Positions 19,753-28,971 of a stretch of 64,000 bases of DNA are shown in pieces. Within the stretch, counting starts at the first letter, position 1, and every line of letters begins with the position of its first letter. The position numbers and the translations under genes are program-made. The DNA is from Clostridium_AD sp050717535 (GTDB taxonomy: Bacteria; Bacillota; Clostridia; Clostridiales; Clostridiaceae): NCBI RefSeq assembly GCF_050717535.1, contig NZ_JBOITM010000081.1:14609-78608 (forward strand), read 5' to 3'. The notes below the pieces were generated by a model, which saw nothing but the letters and a program-made list of their open reading frames with translations, made no database searches and was not told the origin of the DNA.

Positions 19753-22071
19753 ATGCTAATTCGTAATTTTTTTAGAGATATAATTTCTACACTTCCAAGA
19801 TTTCTTGCTGTCATAATTGTTACAGCCCTTGGAGTAATGATTTATGTTGGTATGAGTGGAAATGGCTATAACCTTACCAAAACAGCTGAAAGTTATTATA
19901 AAAGTCAAAATGTTGCTGATTATTGGATATATGGAAGCATGCTTACTAAGTTAGATGAAAAGCGAATTGCAAACCTTGACTCGGTAGAGAGTATTCAGTC
20001 TGAACTTAGTCTACAAGCAGAAAGCTATCAAGATGAAGATATTACCATTGACCTGGATGGAATATCAGGTGATTTTAATATTAATAAACCTGATATCCTA
20101 TCGGGAAGGATGTTTGAGAATAATCGAGAATGTATGCTGGATGCATCATATGCAAAAACTCACAATATTAATATTTCTGATAAAATTGATTTAAAAATTA
20201 AGAAAACAGATAAAAAACTGACATTCACAGTATGCGCACTAATTAATAGCCCAGAATACATACACAATATAGGGGATACAGACATCACTCCTGATAGTTA
20301 TAAACATGGTTTTGCATTTGTAAAAGAAGATGCGCTAGAAGAGATGAAAGATCTACTTTCTTATAACAAAATGAGTTTAATACTTAAGAATAATACAGAT
20401 AAAAATCAATTTAGAAAAGATATCGAGAAAATATTAGGCACCAAATTAAACAAACTTTTAAGTTTTAAAGATAATGAAAAAGTCTCAATAATAATAAATC
20501 AAGTTGATAATACAAAAGCACTTACTAACTCGCTTCCTATGATATTTTTTCTGATTGCAGCACTTATTATGTTTACTACTATGTCAAGAATTGTAGAAAA
20601 CAGCAGGATGGTGATTGGCACATTAAAGGCACTTGGGTATAGTAAAATAGTCATTTTTATCTATTTTTTATCTTATGCGTTTATAGTAGTTATTTTGGGG
20701 AATCTTCTTGGCATATTACCATCAAGAATAATTACAGCTGGACTTATGAGTTTTACTACAGCAGACATGACAGTAGCAAAATTCTCAAATAGCTTTGATT
20801 ATTCATCTATTTATAAGACCTTACTGATTACAACAGTTATTTCTGTTGGTACAGCAGCATTTTTATCTGCCCGCGAAATAAGATATTCTCCTACAGAATG
20901 CATGCGACCAAAGTCTCCGAAGATAGGCAAAGCAAATTTTCTTGAAAAAATTAAAATTATTTGGTCCAATATGAACTTTGAGCAGAAGACTATTACGAGG
21001 AATATTTTCAGAAATAAAATGAGATTAATCATGTGTGTTTTTGGAGTGGCGGGTAGTATGGCAATAATAATTACAGCTTTTGGATTCCGTAACTCTACTG
21101 AAAAATTAAAAAGCAACATGTTTTCAAATATGTATAGGTATGATATTCAAATAATACTTAAAAAGGACACTTCCACTTTTGAGGCTGAGAGGATAAAAAA
21201 AATTAGCGGGGTAGATAAGACTGAAAATGTAATGAACCAAGTCGTTAAGGTATCTAATAGTGGGAAAAGTGAAAACACAACAATTAATGTAATGGAGGAT
21301 ACAATATCGCTGATGGTGCCGTCCATAGATGCTAAAGATGGTATGAGTATGCCAGAAGATGGTCTTATAATCTCAACTACTTTGGCAAAAAAACTAAATA
21401 TCTATAAGGGAGATATGCTAGACCTTGTAGTTTCTGGGAAACGTGATATAAGAAAAATAAAGGTGGCAGATATTAAAGAGAACATTACCGGTGGATATAT
21501 AAGTAGATCCCTTTGGAGAAAACTAGGAGAAGGATATACGCCATCTATTATATATGTAAAGACAAAGCAGCCATCTAGTTTTATAGAAAATACTAACAAT
21601 TATGACTTTATCGGTTCTATAAAACAAAAGAGTGAATTAGTAGCATCCATAAATGATCAAATGCGTGCAGTAAACTCAATTTCTCTCGTGCTTATGGTTT
21701 TTGGCGGAGTGCTAACTCTAGTAGTTTTATACAACTTGGGTATTCTAAATTTTTATGAACGGATGAGAGAACTTGCAACCCTAAAAGTTTTGGGATTCTA
21801 TGACAAGGAAATTAAGGTGCTAGTTTTAAGGGAAAACACTATTTTCACCGTTATTGGAATTATTATTGGAATACCACTTGGAATAGCATTAACTACATTT
21901 ATATTGTCACAGAGTTCTAGAGAAAATATGACATTTGAACCATATATTAAAGGAGTTACTTTCTTATATGCTGCAGGATTAACATATATCTTTTCAGTTA
22001 TTGTTAATTTACTTCTTAAAAGAAAGCTAAAGGACATTGATATGCTTGGGGCTTTGAAAAGTGTTGAGTAG
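19753..22071 (+). CDS. FtsX/MacB-like ABC transporter permease, two FtsX domains
   Basis: 772 residues with one N-terminal helix, a large extracytoplasmic domain, a three-helix FtsX block (about 260-370), a second helix and periplasmic-type domain (about 420-640), and a second three-helix FtsX block at the C-terminus. This is the duplicated type VII permease layout. The proteins of this group extract substrates from the membrane or transmit force rather than import. It forms the exporter with the preceding ATPase and the following adaptor. Confidence 0.88.
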   Translation: MLIRNFFRDIISTLPRFLAVIIVTALGVMIYVGMSGNGYNLTKTAESYYKSQNVADYWIYGSMLTKLDEKRIANLDSVESIQSELSLQAESYQDEDITIDLDGISGDFNINKPDILSGRMFENNRECMLDASYAKTHNINISDKIDLKIKKTDKKLTFTVCALINSPEYIHNIGDTDITPDSYKHGFAFVKEDALEEMKDLLSYNKMSLILKNNTDKNQFRKDIEKILGTKLNKLLSFKDNEKVSIIINQVDNTKALTNSLPMIFFLIAALIMFTTMSRIVENSRMVIGTLKALGYSKIVIFIYFLSYAFIVVILGNLLGILPSRIITAGLMSFTTADMTVAKFSNSFDYSSIYKTLLITTVISVGTAAFLSAREIRYSPTECMRPKSPKIGKANFLEKIKIIWSNMNFEQKTITRNIFRNKMRLIMCVFGVAGSMAIIITAFGFRNSTEKLKSNMFSNMYRYDIQIILKKDTSTFEAERIKKISGVDKTENVMNQVVKVSNSGKSENTTINVMEDTISLMVPSIDAKDGMSMPEDGLIISTTLAKKLNIYKGDMLDLVVSGKRDIRKIKVADIKENITGGYISRSLWRKLGEGYTPSIIYVKTKQPSSFIENTNNYDFIGSIKQKSELVASINDQMRAVNSISLVLMVFGGVLTLVVLYNLGILNFYERMRELATLKVLGFYDKEIKVLVLRENTIFTVIGIIIGIPLGIALTTFILSQSSRENMTFEPYIKGVTFLYAAGLTYIFSVIVNLLLKRKLKDIDMLGALKSVE

Positions 22072-22127
22072 TTCCAGGTGATATTAAATTACTGAATTTG
22101 CAAAAATGAATGGAGGAATTAAATTAA

Positions 22128-23645
22128 ATGAAAAAATTTTTTTCAAAGAAATTTGTAAAATATATAGTAGGAACGTTAACAATATTGCTGGTTGGTTTGG
22201 GCTTATATAAGTCACCTATAGTTCAAAATAAACTTGCTGCGGGTGTTCATGTACAAAAGACCGCAGTAGTAAAAAAAGGTGATGTTAAGATATCGGCTTC
22301 AGGAACAGGATATGTTTATTACGACAAAACCTCAAGTATATCTTCAAAGGTTAGCAGTAAAGTAAGAAGTGTATATTTTAAAGAAGGAGACAAAGTTAAA
22401 GCTGGAGATTTAATTTGTGAATTTGATGATTCTGCCACTCAGCTGGCTTTAAGTGGATCTAGGAATGAGTTAGTTCAAAGTAAGTTATCAAATGATGCAA
22501 ATGAAATCCAAGCTGGAAAGCTTTCTATTGTGACACCTTTTTCAGGACAAATTAGCAATATTCTTGTAAAGAAAGATGATGTAATTACAAAAGGTGCAGC
22601 ATTATTCACTATTGCAGATACCTCAAAACTTAAGCTTTCAGTTGACTTTAATGCTGTGGATATAAAAAAGATATCAATAAATCAATCAGTTAATGTAAGC
22701 ATATCTTCTATTATGAAATCAGTTAAGGGGACTGTTACGTACATTAGCAATAAAACTACATCTACAAAGGCAGGAGGGCAATTATATACAGTGGAAATAC
22801 AAATAAATAACCCTGGTGCTATTTCAGAAGGTATGATTGGTGAAGCATCCTTTGAAACATCAAAAGGGACTGTAGCAAGCACAAATTCAGTAACCTTAGA
22901 ATATGTAAGTAAGACAACCGTTATAAGTGAAACCGGTGGAACAGTAAGTAGTATATTTATTAAGAAAAATCAGCAAGTGGCTAAAAGTCAAGAAGTTATT
23001 AAAATGCATAATGATGATGTTGCAATAAATCAATCAATAGGGAATGCTAAGGTTGCTTCTTCACAAATAAAAATATCATCATCAGAAAATATGCTTTTCG
23101 ACTACAAAATATATGCACCTATAGATGGTATTATAGCTAAGCAGACCATAAAAATTGGAGATAGTGTAACCCCAGGACAAGCAATAACTTCTATTGAAAA
23201 AACAGATGTAGTATTAGTTGACATAGATATAGATGAGATTGAAATAGCCAAAGTTGCTGTGGGGCAAAAGACGCAACTTACTTTAGATGCGCTTTCAGAA
23301 ACAGCAACGAGACCTATAGAAGGTGAAGTTATAAAAGTTGCTCTTGATGGGATTTCTAAAAATGGAGTAACAAATTTTGCTGTAACCATTAAAGTCAAAG
23401 AAAGACAGAGTATGCTTAAGAGTGGAATGAATGTTTCAGCTAAGATAGAGTCCAAAAGTATAACAAATGCACTATATGTTCCGACAGGTGTAATAACGAA
23501 ATCAGGAAAGAAGCAATTAGTAACCATTAAAGACGATAAAACGAAAGGAATACAAAGGGAGATCCGGGTTGGGACAAGTAATGAAAGTGTTACAGAAATT
23601 AAAGGTGGAGTAAAAGAAGGTGACATATTAATTCTACCTGAATAA
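22128..23645 (+). CDS. HlyD/MacA-like adaptor protein of the ABC exporter
   Basis: 505 residues. An N-terminal membrane anchor (about 13-29) is followed by paired biotinyl-lipoyl halves (KVRSVYFKEGDKVKAGDLI and YKIYAPIDGIIAKQTIKIG), beta-barrel strands and a C-terminal LYVPTGVIT membrane-proximal domain. Unusually there are two lipoyl/barrel sets in tandem, which explains the length. In Gram-positive bacteria such adaptors span the wall from the membrane pump. Its position between the permease and a surface-layer protein fits an envelope-spanning machine. Confidence 0.85.
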   Translation: MKKFFSKKFVKYIVGTLTILLVGLGLYKSPIVQNKLAAGVHVQKTAVVKKGDVKISASGTGYVYYDKTSSISSKVSSKVRSVYFKEGDKVKAGDLICEFDDSATQLALSGSRNELVQSKLSNDANEIQAGKLSIVTPFSGQISNILVKKDDVITKGAALFTIADTSKLKLSVDFNAVDIKKISINQSVNVSISSIMKSVKGTVTYISNKTTSTKAGGQLYTVEIQINNPGAISEGMIGEASFETSKGTVASTNSVTLEYVSKTTVISETGGTVSSIFIKKNQQVAKSQEVIKMHNDDVAINQSIGNAKVASSQIKISSSENMLFDYKIYAPIDGIIAKQTIKIGDSVTPGQAITSIEKTDVVLVDIDIDEIEIAKVAVGQKTQLTLDALSETATRPIEGEVIKVALDGISKNGVTNFAVTIKVKERQSMLKSGMNVSAKIESKSITNALYVPTGVITKSGKKQLVTIKDDKTKGIQREIRVGTSNESVTEIKGGVKEGDILILPE

Positions 23646-23712
23646 ATGGGTTCAGTACACTGTGTAAATATGGAGAGCCAGTAAATAATTCAGTGAAAAG
23701 GATGGTATAAAA

Positions 23713-25206
23713 ATGAAATTTAAAAAAGCAGGGTTAAGTTTAATGTTAACAAGTTTAATGTTAACAAGTGTAATGATAATATCTACTGTAAGTTCCCCTT
23801 TAGCTTTTGCAATCTCAATCCCATTAAGCTACTCAGGTTCAATTGAGAAAATGCAACAACTAAAGGTTATAGATATGCCAACCAGCGGTGAGGAAGGATT
23901 GGTAACTAGAGGTCAATTAGTAAAAGCCATAGCAGTAGCAGATGGATTAACATCTACTTCTTCAAGCTTAAGTGGCACAACTATTTTTCCAGATGTGACT
24001 TCTAATAGTAAGCTAAGTGGATATGTTAACGGTGTGGTAGGTGTAGGGTTAATGTTTGGAACACCAGATGGCCACTTTCATCCTGAACAGTGCGTTACAA
24101 TGGCAGAGATAGACACAATCATGGTGAGGATGCTTGGATATACAGATACAGACGCAGATTTATCAAAATTATCGTGGCCTAATAATTATATTCAGCAGGC
24201 TTATAAATTAGGATTAACTACTGATATATCTACGAATAAAAGCGATAAGTTAACTTATAAAGTAGCAGCAGTTATGTTTGACAGGCTTTTTAGTACATTA
24301 ATTAATGGATCTCAAACTGAGTATTTTTCTAATAAATATTTTGAAGACGAATATTTGAATACTGACATTACAGGTATATTAAAAGAAGTTACAGTGGTTG
24401 GAAATTCAAAAACTTCAGATAATCTTTTAGATAATGAAGTTTATCTTGAAGGTCAAGGACTTAAAAGTTTAACAAAATATGCAGTTAATAGTGATGCTGG
24501 GGACATTGAGCTTGGAGTGAAATATAAACTTTATATTGATGGAGCCAATATTACTAAAGTAAGTGTAAAAGAAAATTCTACAGAAAATTATGCGGTAACA
24601 GGCATATCAAGTTCAGTAATAGCTTACATGGATGACAATGATGTGGCCCAAACAATGATGCTACCAAAAGCTTCACTATATTACTATCATGGGGAATATG
24701 TAGATTATGAAGTTGCAGTTAAATCTATTAGGGCATATTCTTCAATTATTCTAACAAAGAAGAGTGATAATTCAGGCTATGATTATGCAGTTATTGTAGA
24801 TGCTAATTTTGGTGCACCACAAATCTATAAAAATGATAATGCCAAACTTCTAGAGCAGCTTAAGACTACCAGATATACTTACATTTATAGAGGTGCAAAT
24901 ATACAGGAATCACAATTAAATGCTTATGATGTAGTGTATTTTGTATCTGATATTTGGAATAAAAACACATTTGTTTATGTGAATGATAAGACTGTGCTTG
25001 GAACAATTAAAGCATTTACACCAGATATGCTTAATCCAACAGGAGTAACAATTAATAGTGTAAACTATACTTTTAGTAAGTATTTCAATAAAGCTAAACT
25101 TAATAATTATGATGGCAATATTGGAAGTTTTTTAACTAATGTTAATGTTGATGATTTTAAAACATTACTCTTAGGCGTTGATGGGAAGATAGTCGACATT
25201 TACTAG
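23713..25206 (+). CDS. S-layer homology (SLH) domain surface protein
   Basis: 497 residues. A signal peptide with a duplicated SLMLTS segment (from an 18-base tandem repeat at its start) runs to about residue 33. Three SLH modules follow (about 37-210), recognisable by phrases such as FPDVTSNSKLSGYVNGVVGVGLMFGTPDGHF split by variable linkers. The C-terminal half is beta-rich with no recognised catalytic motif. SLH modules bind pyruvylated wall polymer. As last gene of the exporter operon it may be the exported cargo, the outer dock, or a wall anchor. Confidence 0.82.
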   Translation: MKFKKAGLSLMLTSLMLTSVMIISTVSSPLAFAISIPLSYSGSIEKMQQLKVIDMPTSGEEGLVTRGQLVKAIAVADGLTSTSSSLSGTTIFPDVTSNSKLSGYVNGVVGVGLMFGTPDGHFHPEQCVTMAEIDTIMVRMLGYTDTDADLSKLSWPNNYIQQAYKLGLTTDISTNKSDKLTYKVAAVMFDRLFSTLINGSQTEYFSNKYFEDEYLNTDITGILKEVTVVGNSKTSDNLLDNEVYLEGQGLKSLTKYAVNSDAGDIELGVKYKLYIDGANITKVSVKENSTENYAVTGISSSVIAYMDDNDVAQTMMLPKASLYYYHGEYVDYEVAVKSIRAYSSIILTKKSDNSGYDYAVIVDANFGAPQIYKNDNAKLLEQLKTTRYTYIYRGANIQESQLNAYDVVYFVSDIWNKNTFVYVNDKTVLGTIKAFTPDMLNPTGVTINSVNYTFSKYFNKAKLNNYDGNIGSFLTNVNVDDFKTLLLGVDGKIVDIY

Positions 25207-25290
25207 GGGTCGGGCCCCATAGCCGTCAAGCTAAGACAACCCAATATTTAACCTACTCTATTTTAAATATATTTAGCTTGATGGGAATTA
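25207..25290. other. G+C-rich tract with inverted repeat after the SLH gene
   Basis: GGGGTCGGGCCCC starts at about 25205 and is followed by GTCAAGCTAA, whose complement TTAGCTTGAT lies about 35 bases on. The composition stands out from the flanks. It may be the worn end of a mobile element, but I cannot name one. Confidence 0.3.
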
Positions 25291-25355
25291 TATTGTACCG
25301 AAAATATGAGGATAACTCATATTGTTAAAAAATAGCTATATTTGAATATGCTAAG

Positions 25356-25383
25356 CAATCATGCACTTTTAATTGCATGATTG
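25356..25383 (+). terminator. Intrinsic terminator of the exporter-SLH operon
   Basis: Perfect 10-bp arms CAATCATGCA (25356-25365) and TGCATGATTG (25374-25383), then a T-rich tail. Confidence 0.8.
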
Positions 25384-25428
25384 TTTTGATTTTGCAATAA
25401 TTTTACATTATCATTAAGAAAAGAAACA

Positions 25429-25444
25429 TGTGATTCACATCACT
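25429..25444. promoter_or_regulatory. Orphan TGTGA-type dyad between two terminators
   Basis: TGTGATTCACATCACT matches the operator of the asr, fprA and oxidoreductase promoters but lies downstream of both neighbouring genes. A TATAAG on the plus strand is 30.5 bases from the centre, one base off the local rule. Confidence 0.45.
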
Positions 25445-25479
25445 TATTTCCTAAACGATTACTTTTTATAAGAAAAAAA

Positions 25480-25515
25480 ACACCATGTATTAGTTTCAGT
25501 ATCAATACATAGTGT
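25480..25515. terminator. Bidirectional intrinsic terminator
   Basis: Arms 25480-25491 and 25504-25515 pair with one mismatch. The minus strand continues into eight T, so it ends the cupin operon. Confidence 0.8.
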
Positions 25516-25562
25516 TTTACTTTTTTTACAATTGTGAATACAAATACTGTGAATATGATTGA

Positions 25563-25883
25563 TTATTTTATATTTGGTGTTTTAACATTCAAAACACTAA
25601 ATGTTTCACCTTGATCTGCCCATAGTGCCATGTTTGTATTAGGCGCACAAACAATAATATCATTTGCGTTCACAACAGCTTTTTCTTCTCCAATTTGAAT
25701 TGTTCCTTTTCCAGAGACAACATAAAAAAATACATCGACAGGAACCTTATGCTGAGGGACCTCATCTCCAGGTTGTAAATTCAAATTCATAACTCTTGTG
25801 TTATCATGGCTTATAAGTTGTTTAACTACAACACCTCTCATGTTTTTCTTACCTTCAATTTCATTCATTCTAATAATATTCAT
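25563..25883 (-). CDS. Small single-domain cupin (first of three)
   Basis: 106 residues forming one cupin barrel. Motif 1 is reduced (GDEVPQHKVPVDVFFYVVSG) and motif 2 (NDIIVCAPNTNMALWA) lacks the usual His, so metal binding through His-rich motifs is doubtful. It follows the chemoreceptor gene by 42 bases on the same strand and should share its GTAAC-type promoter. Similar cupins at 35183 and 41586 also neighbour ferredoxin sequences and Crp/Fnr boxes. Function unknown. A sensor or redox-linked role is inference. Confidence 0.75.
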   Translation of the reverse strand: MNIIRMNEIEGKKNMRGVVVKQLISHDNTRVMNLNLQPGDEVPQHKVPVDVFFYVVSGKGTIQIGEEKAVVNANDIIVCAPNTNMALWADQGETFSVLNVKTPNIK

Positions 25884-25925
25884 TATATTTTCTCCTTCAT
25901 ATTTTATTATTGGTGTTAATAATTA

Positions 25926-26939
25926 TTACTCTATAGTTATTGCACTAACTGGGCACTCCTGCTCTGCATCTTTGGCAGTGTCCATTAATTTCTTACTATA
26001 TGCATTTAGTTGTCTTTCAGTTTCTTCCATTTGTCTATCCACAATACTTGCCTTTTCTATGTGGCCTATTATACTTTCAGATGTTACTTTTAATATTCCG
26101 TCAACGTCTACTATTTCTTTATTCATGTTTTCAATATGGCACTTTTGCTCAGTCAAAATCTCCATTACTACCTTAACCTCTTGTTCCACTCTCGCTACAG
26201 ATGATAGACTCCCCTCTATTTTTTCTGCTGCATTACTTGAAGCCCTAACCCCACTGACAATAACCTCATTTGACCTACTGGAATTATTTAAGACTACCTT
26301 GGTCCCATCTTCTATGCTCCCTATTAAATTTGAAATGTCTTTAGTGCTTTGTTTAGTCATTTCAGCTAGCTTTCTAATCTCACCTGCCACCACTGTAAAA
26401 CCTTTTCCCTGTTCTCCTGCTCTTGCTGCCTCAATTGCTGCATTTAAAGCTAATAGGTTTGTTTGGCTTGCAATGCTGGTTATTAACTGAACAACTTCAT
26501 GAACCTTACTAAATTTTCTTGCCAATTCATTTATACTTTCAGTATTATTCCTATTCTCATTTTCTAAAGACTTTATTACGTCTACCATTTCGTCAATAGC
26601 ATCCCTGCCTGCATAGGATTTCTTAACTGTATCCTCCGTAATCCCTATAAGTTTATTCCCTTCTGAATACAAACTATCCGTTAACCCATTAGTATTTTTA
26701 GTTAAGTTTGAAATTTGATCCATATGTATCCTTATTTTATTAGCAAGTCCTCCTAATACATCATGTTCACTATCTACAATATTGTGTTGCTTTACAGTAT
26801 CCCTTAATAACTTGCTAATATCTTGAATAAAACCATTAGTTTCATTATTAAATCTAACTTCCTTCTGTTCTTTTTCTTCGCTATGCTTATTATGAATATT
26901 TTCTAGATCTCCAAATTTTTTATTTTTAAATAACCGCAT
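25926..26939 (-). CDS. Soluble methyl-accepting chemotaxis-type receptor with a ferredoxin-derived tail
   Basis: 337 residues without membrane segments. It has a coiled-coil signalling domain with the receptor hairpin tip LLALNAAIEAARAGEQGKGF. The last 20 or so residues do not belong to such receptors: KLMDTAKDAEQ-ECPVSAITIE matches the C-terminus of the intact ferredoxin at 40053, including its fourth cluster cysteine (Cys329 here). The best reading is that a ferredoxin gene once lay between receptor and cupin, and a deletion fused its 3' end in frame. ATG follows GGGGGG. Promoter at 27073-27114. Confidence 0.82.
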   Translation of the reverse strand: MRLFKNKKFGDLENIHNKHSEEKEQKEVRFNNETNGFIQDISKLLRDTVKQHNIVDSEHDVLGGLANKIRIHMDQISNLTKNTNGLTDSLYSEGNKLIGITEDTVKKSYAGRDAIDEMVDVIKSLENENRNNTESINELARKFSKVHEVVQLITSIASQTNLLALNAAIEAARAGEQGKGFTVVAGEIRKLAEMTKQSTKDISNLIGSIEDGTKVVLNNSSRSNEVIVSGVRASSNAAEKIEGSLSSVARVEQEVKVVMEILTEQKCHIENMNKEIVDVDGILKVTSESIIGHIEKASIVDRQMEETERQLNAYSKKLMDTAKDAEQECPVSAITIE

Positions 26940-27072
26940 TTATTTATTTTCCCCCCAATTTTTCTCTATCCATTAAGATACTTAAATTTTATTATCAAAC
27001 TATAGACTATGTTATTTAGTGTTTAATTGATGCAGATATAGTATTGAATATGTATAAATAATATATAGTTAT

Positions 27073-27114
27073 ATTATAACTATTTTCACGTAATAATACG
27101 GTAACATGTGTTAC
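27073..27114 (-). promoter_or_regulatory. Class II promoter of the receptor-cupin unit, GTAAC-type box
   Basis: GTAACATGTGTTAC (27101-27114) has perfect 5-base arms and is centred 29.5 bases before a consensus -10 TATAAT (27078 to 27073, minus strand). Confidence 0.82.
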
Positions 27115-27160
27115 TGTATTTAAACTTCATTAACAAAGGACACTACAGCCCTACTGCAAT

Positions 27161-27207
27161 AAAGTCAAGAAAATCTAATCATTTTATGATTAAAAATCCT
27201 TGACTTT
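27161..27207 (-). terminator. Terminator after hcp copy 1
   Basis: AAAGTCAAG (27161-27169) pairs with 27199-27207, and an inner AATCAT/ATGATT stem extends it. Confidence 0.65.
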
Positions 27208-27221
27208 AAAATCGATATTCT

Positions 27222-28868
27222 TTATCCTAATATTTGCTTTAAATCTGCTTCTGGTGTGCTTATTGGTTTAAGATCAAAAGTATCAACTAAGAATTGTAAT
27301 ACATTTGCGCTTAAGAAAGCTGGTAGTGTTGGTCCAAGGTAAATTCCTTTTACTCCAAGTGAAAGTAATGCCAATAAATCCGCAACAGCCTTTTGTTCGT
27401 ACCAAGTTAAAATTATTGCAAGTGGTAGATCATTAATACCACATTTAAATGCATCAGCAAGTGCTGAGGCTATTTTAACAGCCGAATATGCATCATTACA
27501 TTGACCTATATCTAGTAATCTTGGAAGTCCTGCTACTTCGCCAAATTCCAATTTATTAAAACGATATTTTCCACAAGCCAAGGTAAGAATAATGCAATCA
27601 CTTGGAACTTGCTTTGCAAATTCAGTGTAGTAATTTCTTCCTGTTCTTGCACCATCACATCCTCCAATTAGGAAGAAGTGCTTAATTTTACCGTCTTTAA
27701 CTGCATTCACTATTGTTTCTGCATGAGCCAAAGTTGCTTTATGTCCAAATCCAACTAGAATTTCTTTAACTTCTTCATCCTTTTCGAATCCACCAAGTTC
27801 TAGTGCTTTGTTTATGATTTCAGAGAAGTCCTTATGACCCTTCTCGTCAGCAGCTATATGTTTTACTCCATCCCAGCCAACAACACTTGTTGAAAAAATC
27901 CTATCCTTATAAGAATCTCTTGGTTTCATTAAACAATTCGTTGTCATTAGAATACAACCAGGTATACCATCAAATTCCTTTTGTTGATCTTGCCATGCTC
28001 CTCCAAAATTGCCCACTAAATGTTTGTATTTATTAAGCTTTGGATATCCATGGGAAGGTAACATTTCACCATGGGTATATATATTTATTCCCTTGCCCTC
28101 TGTTTGCTGGAGTAGCATTTCAAGATCCCTTAAATCATGACCAGAAATCACAATGAATGGTCCTTTTTTAATGTTTACATTAACCTTTGTAGGTGTTGGA
28201 GAATTGTATTTTTCATTATTAGCTCTATCTAATACCTCCATAACTTTAACGCTCATATCTCCAGTTTTAATTAAGTACTTTATAAGATCTTGAAGGTTTA
28301 AACTATCATCAGTCATTACTGCTAAAACTATAAAATAAAAATCATCTACTTCATCGCTGTTATATTTAATAAACCTAGCTTGATGTGCATATGCTGCAAT
28401 TCCTTTTAATCCATATTTTATAGTTTCGCGAACTGAGCGGATATCAGCATCTAAATCCTCATCATACATAACACCTGCCTTCTTAGCATCTTCAAGCATC
28501 TGCTCTTTAGTATCACTTAGATTATATAAAGCCTCTTGTGCATTTACTTCTTCTCCTAATGCTTTCTTCCTTGCATCTTCTTTTATTACTTGAGATTTTT
28601 TAAGCATATCTATATGAGACTTTGGATCAAAATTAACATTAGTTAATGTCATAAACAATGAATTTTCAATAAATGAAACCCATGACTTATCAATTTTTTC
28701 GCCTTTGTCTAAAAGTTTGGTAGCATAACAACTTATTCCTTTTAACTGATATATGAGCAAATCCTGAAGTGCTGCAATTTCTGGTGTTTTTCCACAGACT
28801 CCTACGTTGGTACAACCTTTTCCACCGGCAGTCTGCTCACATTGAAAACAAAACATTTTTCCTTGCAT
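27222..28868 (-). CDS. hcp: Hybrid cluster protein (hydroxylamine reductase / protein S-nitrosylase family), copy 1
   Basis: 548 residues, the clostridial short class. The N-terminal 4Fe-4S ligands are Cys7, Cys10, Cys19 and Cys25. The hybrid Fe-S-O cluster ligands lie in the central and C-terminal domains (GHDLRDLE, TNCLMKP, GGCDGARTGRNYYTEF, LACGKYRF, IGQCNDAYSAVKIA). Hcp handles nitric oxide or hydroxylamine during nitrosative stress. It is the third gene after fprA and ric on the same strand, 103 bases after ric, and may also have its own promoter (TATAAT near 28925). About 95 percent identical by eye to copy 2 at 36152. Confidence 0.95.
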   Translation of the reverse strand: MQGKMFCFQCEQTAGGKGCTNVGVCGKTPEIAALQDLLIYQLKGISCYATKLLDKGEKIDKSWVSFIENSLFMTLTNVNFDPKSHIDMLKKSQVIKEDARKKALGEEVNAQEALYNLSDTKEQMLEDAKKAGVMYDEDLDADIRSVRETIKYGLKGIAAYAHQARFIKYNSDEVDDFYFIVLAVMTDDSLNLQDLIKYLIKTGDMSVKVMEVLDRANNEKYNSPTPTKVNVNIKKGPFIVISGHDLRDLEMLLQQTEGKGINIYTHGEMLPSHGYPKLNKYKHLVGNFGGAWQDQQKEFDGIPGCILMTTNCLMKPRDSYKDRIFSTSVVGWDGVKHIAADEKGHKDFSEIINKALELGGFEKDEEVKEILVGFGHKATLAHAETIVNAVKDGKIKHFFLIGGCDGARTGRNYYTEFAKQVPSDCIILTLACGKYRFNKLEFGEVAGLPRLLDIGQCNDAYSAVKIASALADAFKCGINDLPLAIILTWYEQKAVADLLALLSLGVKGIYLGPTLPAFLSANVLQFLVDTFDLKPISTPEADLKQILG

Positions 28869-28971
28869 ATTTAACCCTCCTAATTTTTAAAACTTCTATA
28901 TTCTATTCTACACATTCTTGGTATAATTATACTATACATAGGAGGGATAACTGCAAGGAAATTTTTAATGA

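Noticed and set aside
23102..23626. Minus-strand open frame of 174 codons
   Set aside because: Antisense shadow of the HlyD-like adaptor gene.
25798..26490. Plus-strand open frame of 230 codons
   Set aside because: Antisense shadow of the cupin and chemoreceptor genes, whose domains are clear.
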